Below, piece after piece: positions 23,268-30,506 of a stretch of 32,838 bases of DNA (its first letter is position 1; each line of letters starts with the position of its first letter). Source of the DNA: Parvibaculum sp. (GTDB lineage Bacteria > Pseudomonadota > Alphaproteobacteria > Parvibaculales > Parvibaculaceae); the NCBI GenBank assembly GCA_013823365.1, contig PNMC01000013.1:1-32838 (forward strand), read 5' to 3'. The position numbers and the translations under genes were made by a program. A model generated the notes under the pieces. That model saw only the letters and a list, made by a program, of their open reading frames with translations, searched no databases and had not been told where the DNA came from.

Positions 23268-25058
23268 CCGTTCGATATCGGAGAGTTTGAGCTCCACATA
23301 GGTGGGACGGCCGTGATTGCACTGGCCGGAATGGGGCGTTGCCTCCATTTCGCGCAGCAATGCGTTCATTTCCTCCGCCGTGAGCCTGCGGCCCGCCCGC
23401 ACCGACCCGTGACAGGCGATGGTGCCGCAGACTTCTTCCAGCCGCTCCTTCAGGGAGAGCGCCTCGTCCAGCTCCGCCAGATCGTCGGCAAGGTCGCGCA
23501 CAAGGCCTGCAACATCGAGCTTGCCGAAAAGGGCCGGCACTTCGCGCACCACCACGGCGCCGGGACCGAAGCCTTCAAGCACGAAGCCGAGTTCGGCGAG
23601 TTCGTCCGCGCGGGCGGCGACGCGCTCGGCCTCCGCCTCGTCGAGATCGACCACTTCGGGAATGAGAAGGATCTGGCGGGCAACACCCTTCTCCGCCATC
23701 GCCTTCTTCATGCGCTCATAGACAAGACGCTCATGCGCGGCATGCTGATCGACGATCACGATGCCATCTGCCGTCTGGGCGATCACATAGGTTTCGTGCA
23801 ACTGCCCGCGAGCGACGCCAAGCGGCATCTCCGGCGCGGATGGCCCCTCCGGCAGCGGCGCATCCTCGACGCGGGCGGCATGACCGCCGAGGCTTGAGAA
23901 GGCGCCTTGCCAGGCGCTTGCCGGCTCGGCGAAACCGGGACGCGATGGCGGCGACCAGCGAGGCGCGGACGCGTAAGCCGGCGATTGCATTTCCGGGCGG
24001 AGGGCACCGAGCGCAGCACCGGCAACCGTCGTCGAGGCGCGGTGCCCTGCATCCGCCAGGGCGTGCTTCAGCGCGCCGACGATCAGCCCGCGTGCAAGGC
24101 CCGCATCGCGGAAGCGGACCTCGGCCTTTGCCGGGTGCACATTGACATCGACATCGCGCGGATCGAGCTCGATGAACAGAGCGACCGCGGGATGCCTGTC
24201 GCGGGCGAGGAAGTCCGCATAGGCACCGCGCACCGCGCCGACGATCAGCTTGTCGCGGACGGGACGCCCGTTCACGAAGAGGTACTGCATCTGCGCCGTG
24301 CCGCGATTGTAGGTCGGAAGAGCGGCGAAGCCGCGCAATGCGATGCCCTCGCGAAGTGCATCGATGGCAAGCGCGTTCTCCTCGAAATCGCGGCCCATCA
24401 CGGCGCCGAGCCGGGCGAGCCTGCCGCCCTCTCCCGGCAATTCGGGCTCAAGGCGGAGCATGACGCGCCCGCCGCCGGTCAGCATGAAGCCGACCTCCGG
24501 ATGCGCCATGGCGAGGCGCTTCACGACATCGGCAACGGCCTGCGTCTCCGCACGCTCGCCCTTCATGAATTTGAGGCGGGCGGGCGTCGCATAAAAAAGA
24601 TCGCGCACTTCGATCTGCGTGCCCGCGCGGCCGGCAGCAGGCTCGACGGCACCTGTGCGGCCGCCCTGGACGACGATCCGGTGCGCTTCGGTGCCGTCGC
24701 GCGGGCGGCTGACAATCGAGAGCCGTGCCACCGCGCCGATCGAGGGCAGCGCCTCGCCGCGGAATCCGAGCGTCGCAATGTCGTGCAGGTCTTCGCGGCC
24801 GTCGCCATCGACGCGCAGCTTGGAGGTCGCATGGCGCTCCACGGCAAGGGCCATTTCCTCTGCATCCATGCCGATCCCGTCATCGCTGACGCGGATCAGG
24901 TCGCGGCCGCCGCCTTCGATCACGATCTCGATATGCCGTGCGTCCGCATCAAGCGCGTTCTCGACGAGCTCCTTCACGGCGCTTGCCGGGCGCTCGACCA
25001 CTTCGCCCGCAGCGATACGGTTGATCGTTCCCTCGCTCAGGCGGCGGATGCGGCCCAT
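23250..25058 (-). CDS. mutL: DNA mismatch repair protein MutL (endonuclease type)
   Basis: This 602-residue GHKL ATPase links MutS mismatch recognition to strand removal. The N-terminal ATPase has [27 protein letters not shown] (ATP lid I), DDGIGM, and [14 protein letters not shown] proline-rich linker (about 340-410) leads to the C-terminal dimer domain. There [12 protein letters not shown] (437-448) exactly fits DQHA-x2-E-x4-E, and CNHGRP begins at Cys580. Both are metal-binding motifs of nicking MutL proteins, so this MutL should be an endonuclease, as expected in bacteria without MutH. It begins 5 bases after the pgi stop, so the two are co-transcribed. It ends 18 bases inside the convergent nucleotidase gene. 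Confidence 0.96.
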   Translation of the reverse strand: MGRIRRLSEGTINRIAAGEVVERPASAVKELVENALDADARHIEIVIEGGGRDLIRVSDDGIGMDAEEMALAVERHATSKLRVDGDGREDLHDIATLGFRGEALPSIGAVARLSIVSRPRDGTEAHRIVVQGGRTGAVEPAAGRAGTQIEVRDLFYATPARLKFMKGERAETQAVADVVKRLAMAHPEVGFMLTGGGRVMLRLEPELPGEGGRLARLGAVMGRDFEENALAIDALREGIALRGFAALPTYNRGTAQMQYLFVNGRPVRDKLIVGAVRGAYADFLARDRHPAVALFIELDPRDVDVNVHPAKAEVRFRDAGLARGLIVGALKHALADAGHRASTTVAGAALGALRPEMQSPAYASAPRWSPPSRPGFAEPASAWQGAFSSLGGHAARVEDAPLPEGPSAPEMPLGVARGQLHETYVIAQTADGIVIVDQHAAHERLVYERMKKAMAEKGVARQILLIPEVVDLDEAEAERVAARADELAELGFVLEGFGPGAVVVREVPALFGKLDVAGLVRDLADDLAELDEALSLKERLEEVCGTIACHGSVRAGRRLTAEEMNALLREMEATPHSGQCNHGRPTYVELKLSDIERLFGRR

Positions 25059-25063
25059 CGGCG

Positions 25064-26398
25064 TCAGGCTTTCCCTTCGGCGAGATACTTCTTTGCGAGA
25101 ATCTTGCCTTCCTCAACAGCAGGCTGATCGAAAGGATCGACGCCGAGCATGCGGCCCGCGATGATCGTTTCCAGCATGAAATGCATGAAAAGCGCGCCGA
25201 GCGTGCGCTCGTCGAGCGAAGGCAGCATGAAGCTGCGCACGGGGCGGCCATTCTTCACCAGCGTATCCGCCGTTGCGCGCTGTTCGGCATCCACAAGGTC
25301 GCCGATCCTGTGGCCGCCAAGGAAAGCGAATTCCGTCTTCGCGGCAACGTCCGCCAGCGCCTCGGCGCCCTTCCCTTTCGTCTCGGTGAGAAAGAGGTTG
25401 AACAGCTTGTCCTTCGGTCCGGCAAGCCAAAGCTGAAGCTGGCTGTGCTGGTCGACAGGGCCGAGCGCTCGCACGGGCGTCGTGCCCTTGCCGTCCTTGC
25501 CGAGGCTTTCCGCCCAGAGCTGGCAATACCAGGCGAGGAACCGGTCGAGCCTATCGGCATAGGCGGCGACGACGGACATGGAGACACCTTTTTCGCGCGC
25601 CATGGCGACCTGCAGCGCCGCGCCCGCCGCGGGGGCCACATCCTTTGCCGCGGCACCATCGAGAACGGGCTTCAGGACCGAGGCTGCGCCCTTGCGCACC
25701 GCCTGCACATCGAGGCCCATCAGCCGCGCGGGCAGAAGGCCGACATTGGTCAGCACCGCATAGCGCCCGCCGACGCCCGGGTCGTGCTCCAGCGTCGGGA
25801 AGCCGTTCGCTTCCGCAAGGGCGCGCATGGAGTTCGGCTTGCCGTTTTTCGCGGGCTCCGTCAGCACTGCGAAGTGGTACTTCATGTATTTGCCGCCGCC
25901 CGCCTTCTCGATTGCGCTCATGGCGGCGAGCGTCTGGATCGCGGGTTCGACCGTGCCGCCCGATTTCGAGACGACGAGAAAGCGCGTGGTGCGCAGGTCG
26001 AGCGTGCCGAGCACCGCCTCCATTGTCGCGGCATCGAGATTGTCGGGAATATGGATATTCACGCCTTTCTGCCGGTGGGCGGGCGTGCCCCAGCCGGTCA
26101 GCTGCGCCAGCGCCTGGGCGCCGAGGGCGGAGCCGCCAATGCCGAAAATAACGATATCCGTCGTGTCGTTGAGAAGGTGTTCCGCCACCTCGTCGATGCG
26201 TGCCAGATCGTCGGTGCGGGCGGGAACGCGCAGCAGCGGCAGCGCGCCGCTCTCATGGACCTCGCGAAGCCAGTCGAGCGCCTCCTCGGCCTCGGCCAGA
26301 GCTGCCTCGAAGCTCTGCTTCGAAAGGCCCTGCTCGCCGATCCGGTCCGAGAAGCAATTTTCGATAGATTGGCGGTAAGGCAGGTCAGGAACGGCCAT
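25064..26398 (-). CDS. pgi: Glucose-6-phosphate isomerase (short bacterial form)
   Basis: This 444-residue cytosolic enzyme interconverts glucose 6-phosphate and fructose 6-phosphate. [13 protein letters not shown] and [15 protein letters not shown] make up the two sugar-isomerase (SIS) phosphate-binding sites. [16 protein letters not shown] and [15 protein letters not shown] are PGI signature blocks, the latter carrying the ring-opening histidine. The size matches the ~445-residue group, as in Bacillus, rather than the ~550-residue E. coli form. I chose the ATG at 26398 ([11 protein letters not shown]); an in-frame codon at 26572 adds 58 residues without homology and overlaps the preceding gene. 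mutL follows after 5 bases. Its product-substrate pool connects with OtsA and Glk upstream in the window, though the genes are far apart. Confidence 0.95.
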   Translation of the reverse strand: MAVPDLPYRQSIENCFSDRIGEQGLSKQSFEAALAEAEEALDWLREVHESGALPLLRVPARTDDLARIDEVAEHLLNDTTDIVIFGIGGSALGAQALAQLTGWGTPAHRQKGVNIHIPDNLDAATMEAVLGTLDLRTTRFLVVSKSGGTVEPAIQTLAAMSAIEKAGGGKYMKYHFAVLTEPAKNGKPNSMRALAEANGFPTLEHDPGVGGRYAVLTNVGLLPARLMGLDVQAVRKGAASVLKPVLDGAAAKDVAPAAGAALQVAMAREKGVSMSVVAAYADRLDRFLAWYCQLWAESLGKDGKGTTPVRALGPVDQHSQLQLWLAGPKDKLFNLFLTETKGKGAEALADVAAKTEFAFLGGHRIGDLVDAEQRATADTLVKNGRPVRSFMLPSLDERTLGALFMHFMLETIIAGRMLGVDPFDQPAVEEGKILAKKYLAEGKA

Positions 26399-26428
26399 TC
26401 GGTTCAATCCGGAATGAGGTGCGAATTC

Positions 26429-26460
26429 TGGGCTCGCGGAATCGCGCGAGTTCGAGCCCA
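26429..26460. repeat. Inverted repeat/hairpin between the M16 gene and pgi
   Basis: TGGGCTCG at 26429-26436 pairs with CGAGCCCA at 26453-26460, with a further CGCG/CGCG pairing possible inside the loop. It lies downstream of the second M16 gene and upstream of pgi, both on the minus strand. It could weaken read-through between the two units, but no T-run follows on the minus strand, so it is not a standard intrinsic terminator. Confidence 0.45.
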
Positions 26461-26519
26461 AGCGTAACAAGAAGCTCAACGCGCTACCAGCAGGCCTGTT
26501 CCGCCCGGGAAATGGCCGC

Positions 26520-27896
26520 TCAGAAGGGGGCGTCGCCCGGATGGGCGGGCGGTGCAGGCCGCATATCCTCATCGTCGGGGAGATTCGGATTGGGCGAGAG
26601 ATCCGGTTTGCCGACGATGGCGACGATCATGTTTTCGGGCTTGAGGAGACGTTGGGCAACACGCGCGATGTCCTCGACCGTGACGGCCTCGATCAGCCCG
26701 TTGCGGCGCTCGACATAATCGATACCGAGATTTTCGAGCTGGATGCCGAGAAGCTGCGAGGCGATGGAGCGGTTGGTGGTGAAGCGAAGCGGATAGGAGC
26801 CGGTGAGATAGGTCTTCGCATCGTCGAGTTCTGTCTGCGTCACGCCCTCTTCCGCCATGCGCGCGAGTTCCCGCCGGACGATGGAAAGCGTCTCCCCCAC
26901 ACGCTCGTTCTTCGTGCCGACCTCGCCGAAGAAGAAGGCTGCGCGGTCGAGCGGCTGAAGATAGGTGCTGACGGAATATGCAAGGCCACGCTTGACGCGC
27001 ACCTCCTCCATCAGGCGCGAGGAGAAGCTGCCGCCGCCCAGCATGTAATTCATGATGAAGGCGGGGATGAAATCGTCATCGTCGCGCGGAAGACCCTCGA
27101 CACCGAAGAGGACGACGCTCTGGGGAAAATCCCGCACGAGAATGACCGTCTCACCGCCCGTCGGCAGCGTGACAGGCTCGATATCGGGCAACGATGCCTT
27201 TTCCGGAAGGCGGCCGAAGGTCCGGTCGAGCAAGGCGCCGAGTTCTGCGGCCGAAATGGCGCCGACAACGGAAATCTTCAGATTGTCGCGCGCGAGGACG
27301 CGGCCCGCGAACTCCACAAGATCGTCGCGCGCAATCGCGGCAAGCGTTTCCGCCGTACCTTCGGCAGGGCGCGCATAGGGATGGTCGCCTAGCGCGGCCT
27401 TGTACCAGGCATCGCCCACCATCCAGTCCGGCCGGTCGGCATTGCGCGCGATGACGACGCCGATCTGCGCGCGGATGCGCTCGATCGCGTCTTCCTCGAA
27501 GCGCGGCTCCGTAATGGCCATGGAGAAGAGCCGGAACGCCTCCGCCCGGTTTTCGGCAAGGGTCGAAAGCGTGGCCGTGAAATTGTCGTTATCGGCGGAA
27601 AAGGACATGCGCGCCGCGATATCGTCGAGGCGGCTCTGGAAAGCTGCCGCATCGAGGTCGCCGGCACCTTCATCGAGGAGCGAGGAGACCATGTTGGCGA
27701 GCCCCGCCTTCCCCGCCGGATCGCTTGCGGTGCCCCCCTTCCAGGCGACTTCCATGACGATGAGGGGGATCGAGTCTTCCTGCACGAGCCAGGCCTCGAT
27801 GCCACCGGGGCTCGTCACCCGCTCGATATCGAGAGCGCGCAGCGGCGCCGCCTGATAAACGAGAAGAACAAGCGAAAGGAAGAGAGCGCGGATCAC
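26520..27896 (-). CDS. M16-family peptidase subunit lacking the zinc motif
   Basis: This 458-residue protein has an N-terminal hydrophobic signal (about residues 4-18, cleavage near PLRA-LDIE) and two M16 halves. Where catalytic M16 proteins have HxxEH, this one reads NMVSS (68-72, in KAGLANMVSSLLDEG), so it cannot bind zinc there. The C-terminal half keeps GGGSFSSRLMEEVRVKRGLAYSV, the Arg/Tyr pair that non-catalytic partners donate to the active site. It therefore looks like the helper subunit of a two-protein M16B peptidase with the gene upstream. The start is GTG at 27896, overlapping that gene's stop by 4 bases (27893-27896); a longer frame from 28007 lies inside it. Confidence 0.9.
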   Translation of the reverse strand: MIRALFLSLVLLVYQAAPLRALDIERVTSPGGIEAWLVQEDSIPLIVMEVAWKGGTASDPAGKAGLANMVSSLLDEGAGDLDAAAFQSRLDDIAARMSFSADNDNFTATLSTLAENRAEAFRLFSMAITEPRFEEDAIERIRAQIGVVIARNADRPDWMVGDAWYKAALGDHPYARPAEGTAETLAAIARDDLVEFAGRVLARDNLKISVVGAISAAELGALLDRTFGRLPEKASLPDIEPVTLPTGGETVILVRDFPQSVVLFGVEGLPRDDDDFIPAFIMNYMLGGGSFSSRLMEEVRVKRGLAYSVSTYLQPLDRAAFFFGEVGTKNERVGETLSIVRRELARMAEEGVTQTELDDAKTYLTGSYPLRFTTNRSIASQLLGIQLENLGIDYVERRNGLIEAVTVEDIARVAQRLLKPENMIVAIVGKPDLSPNPNLPDDEDMRPAPPAHPGDAPF

Positions 27897-29260
27897 GACT
27901 CGCCTCCCGGCAGCAGCTCGCCCGTGACGGATGGATTGTTCTCGAAGACGAGACGCGCCACGCGCATGACATCGTCCTTCGTCACGCGGCGGACGCTTTC
28001 CGGCCATTCATGGATTTGCGAGATGGCAAGACCCGTCATCAGCCCTTCGCCATAGGCATAGGCCATGGTGCGCTGATTGTCGCGCGCATAGACGGCGCTG
28101 GCGGCAATGACGGTGCGGGCGCGGGCAAGCTCGTCATCGGTGATGCCGCCTTCGAGAAGCCTTGCGACTTCGGCCTCGATAGCGGTTTCGAGCGACGCCA
28201 GGTCGCCGCCGACGCGCGGCAGGGCATAGATGCCGAACCGCCCATCGTCGAGGCGGCTGCCCTCGTACCAGCTCTGCACGCCGCTCGCGATGCCCTGCTC
28301 GACCACAAGCGCGCGGTAGAGCCTGCTCGTCGTGCCGCGGCCGAGGATTTCGGCCAGAACGTCGAAGGCAGCCCGGTCTCTCGTCTCCGCCTTGCGGTAG
28401 CTCGGTGCGGGGAAGTAGCGCAGCCATGTAGCCTGCGTGACCCGAGGGTCGCGCCGCTCGATACGCAGATCCTCTTCCGGCCATACCGCTTGCGGGCGCT
28501 CGCGGATGAAGGTGGGCGCGCGCTCGGCGATGCTGCCATAGAACTGCTCGGCGAGCGGGCGAAGCTCCCTGGCAGTGATGTCGCCCGCGACGATCAATGT
28601 CGCGTTGTTCGGTGTGTAGAAGCGGGCATAGAAGTCGAGCGCGTCTTCGGTGGTGAGTTCGGCGATCTCGTTCATATGGCCGATAATGTCGCGGCCGTAA
28701 GGGTGATCGCCGTAAAGTGCTGCGCCCATCTCCGACTGCAGCGTCGCCACCGGATTGTTCTCGATCCGCATGCGGCGCTCTTCCATCACCACATCGCGCT
28801 CGGGCAGCACCTCGGCATCGGTGAGGACCAGATTGGTCATGCGGTCGGCTTCCATCTCCATGACGAGAGGCAGCCGGTCCTTTGCGATGACCTGGAAATA
28901 GGCGGTGAAATCGTAATGGGTGAAGGCGTTGTCCTGGCCGCCATTGCGCGCGACGATACGCGAGAACTGGCCGGGCTCGATTTTCTCCGTGCCCTTGAAC
29001 ATCAGATGTTCGAGGAAATGGGCAAGGCCGGTCTTGCCGGGCGTCTCGTCCGCGGCGCCGACATTGTACCAGACCATGTGGGTCACGACGGGCGCGCGGT
29101 GATCCGGGATCACCAGCACGTTCATGCCGTTTCCGAGGGTGAAACTTTCAGGCGGGGCACCTGCGGTCAGCCCGCGCTCGCTGCCGAAGACGAGGCCGAG
29201 CAGTACCGCAACGAGGAGCGCAGCAAAGGGCAAGGCGGCAAGATAACGGGGACGGAACAC
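27893..29260 (-). CDS. M16-family zinc metallopeptidase (catalytic subunit)
   Basis: This 455-residue protein carries an N-terminal hydrophobic signal or anchor (about residues 8-26), so it should act in the periplasm. LAHFLEHLMFKGT contains the inverted zinc motif HxxEH (His81, Glu84, His85). The third ligand lies in ERDVVMEERRMR. The M16 N-half (fold with TPNNATLIVAGD) and C-half (RGTTSRLYRAL) are both complete. The start is GTG at 29260 with GAGG upstream. The next gene is an M16 relative lacking the zinc motif, overlapping by 4 bases, so a heterodimer of the PqqL/processing-peptidase type is likely. It follows the DUF3035 lipoprotein after 57 bases in the ileS-lspA run. Peptide substrates are unknown. 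Confidence 0.93.
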   Translation of the reverse strand: MFRPRYLAALPFAALLVAVLLGLVFGSERGLTAGAPPESFTLGNGMNVLVIPDHRAPVVTHMVWYNVGAADETPGKTGLAHFLEHLMFKGTEKIEPGQFSRIVARNGGQDNAFTHYDFTAYFQVIAKDRLPLVMEMEADRMTNLVLTDAEVLPERDVVMEERRMRIENNPVATLQSEMGAALYGDHPYGRDIIGHMNEIAELTTEDALDFYARFYTPNNATLIVAGDITARELRPLAEQFYGSIAERAPTFIRERPQAVWPEEDLRIERRDPRVTQATWLRYFPAPSYRKAETRDRAAFDVLAEILGRGTTSRLYRALVVEQGIASGVQSWYEGSRLDDGRFGIYALPRVGGDLASLETAIEAEVARLLEGGITDDELARARTVIAASAVYARDNQRTMAYAYGEGLMTGLAISQIHEWPESVRRVTKDDVMRVARLVFENNPSVTGELLPGGES

Positions 29261-29317
29261 TCTGCCTCGGAAACGCTTGCGTGGACGGCGAATGCCGGCG
29301 GGCGGCGCCTTGCTCGC

Positions 29318-29920
29318 CTAGAAGATGCCGGAGAACCAGCCATCTTTCTTCGGCTTGACGGTCGGCGTTTCGCCCTCGGTCACGGGCTTGCCTTCCGCCT
29401 CGTTCTGCTGGAGGCGCTGCTTTTCTTCGGCCGCATTGATGACGCGCTCATCCGGCGGCGTGCCGGGCTTGCGCCAGAAGATCACGTCATCGACGAAGGT
29501 CTGGTCGCGCTCGACAAGGGAGCGCGTTTCGGCGTTGACGACCTGGCGGATGCGCGGATCGGCGGCGGCGGCGCCCGACTGCTCGAGCAGGGCCTGCTCG
29601 CCGGCGGACATGGAGGGCGTCACCTCGGCGGTGAGTTCCTGCTGGCCGACCAGGGCGCGCTGCGCCGTGACGCTCGGCTGCATTTCCATTTCCTGCGGGC
29701 GGGGCGCGCCGGGCTGGGGCGGGCGCAGCGAATAGTCCGGCGGAATGACGAGCGGCGCCTTGGTGACGATCGAGAATTCGTCCGGCGCGGACTTACCATA
29801 ACCAAGGGTGTCGCGGAGGCTTTCACCGCCGCAGCCTGCGAGAGCCAAGGAAAGCCCGGCAATCACGCCCGCTTTTGCGCTCCACCCGGCGAGCCGGGAG
29901 ATTTTCGCTACTTCGCTCAC
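29318..29920 (-). CDS. DUF3035 lipoprotein (BamF-like)
   Basis: This 200-residue secreted lipoprotein has a signal peptide ending in the lipobox LALAGC, so Cys30 would be lipidated. SAPDEFSIVTKAPLVIPPDYSLRPPQPG after the signal is the conserved DUF3035 block. A similar short motif links this family to BamC. In Caulobacter a lipoprotein of this type, BamF, is reported in the outer-membrane protein assembly complex; I recall this from the literature and have not checked it. The rest is polar and probably disordered, ending GWFSGIF. The start is GTG at 29920 with GAGGAGA upstream. It sits 35 bases after lspA, whose product would process its own signal peptide. Confidence 0.85.
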   Translation of the reverse strand: MSEVAKISRLAGWSAKAGVIAGLSLALAGCGGESLRDTLGYGKSAPDEFSIVTKAPLVIPPDYSLRPPQPGAPRPQEMEMQPSVTAQRALVGQQELTAEVTPSMSAGEQALLEQSGAAAADPRIRQVVNAETRSLVERDQTFVDDVIFWRKPGTPPDERVINAAEEKQRLQQNEAEGKPVTEGETPTVKPKKDGWFSGIF

Positions 29921-29955
29921 GTCGCAGTCTCCTCAAGAAACCCAGTGTTCAGGCC

Positions 29956-30495
29956 TTAACGGGCGCTTTCGCCCGAGTCTTGCTTTTTGGCCTTGCCGGC
30001 CAGCCCCGGCCATACCGATTCAAGGATGATGAGGCCAACGCCCACAGCTATCCACACATCGGCGAGGTTGAAGATATACCAGTAAAAGCCGAAGGCATGA
30101 AAACTAAAAAAGTCCGCCACTGCGCCATAGGCGATGCGGTCATAGACATTGCCTATGGCACCGCCAAGGACAAGGCCGATCGCGAGGGCGGTCAGCTTCA
30201 AATCGACGCGGGCGAGCCAGAGGGCCAGGCCGGCGCTGACGGCAATGGCAAAGCTCGCGAGAATAATGACGCCTGTCGTGGTTTCGGCGGCGAAGAGCCC
30301 GTAGCTCACGCCCCGGTTCCAGGCCATGACGAGATCGAAAAAGGGCGTCACCTCGACCTTGCCGCGAGCCGCGATGTCGTAAACATGAAGCATCCACCAT
30401 TTGTGGAGCCGGTCGGCGAGGAAACCCGCCAGAGCCACGGCAAAGCCCAGAAGCGAGAACGGGCCCCAGAAGGTTTCGCGGCTCAGGCGGTTCAT
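29956..30495 (-). CDS. lspA: Lipoprotein signal peptidase (signal peptidase II)
   Basis: This 179-residue inner-membrane aspartic protease cuts the signal peptide of diacylglyceryl-prolipoproteins. Four transmembrane helices are evident. GGAIGNVYDRIAYGAVADFF and FNLADVWIAVG are the family signatures, in which Asp128 and Asp146 form the catalytic dyad. WNRGVSYGLF is the conserved loop. The ATG follows GAGGAAA. It begins 11 bases after ileS, the usual ileS-lspA pairing in Proteobacteria, and precedes the DUF3035 lipoprotein gene. Confidence 0.96.
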   Translation of the reverse strand: MNRLSRETFWGPFSLLGFAVALAGFLADRLHKWWMLHVYDIAARGKVEVTPFFDLVMAWNRGVSYGLFAAETTTGVIILASFAIAVSAGLALWLARVDLKLTALAIGLVLGGAIGNVYDRIAYGAVADFFSFHAFGFYWYIFNLADVWIAVGVGLIILESVWPGLAGKAKKQDSGESAR

Positions 30496-30506
30496 GGTCT
30501 TTCCTC

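Noticed and set aside
28010-29959. A 649-codon plus-strand open frame opposite the M16 and DUF3035 genes
   Set aside because: It spans three well-supported minus-strand genes and has no motif of its own.
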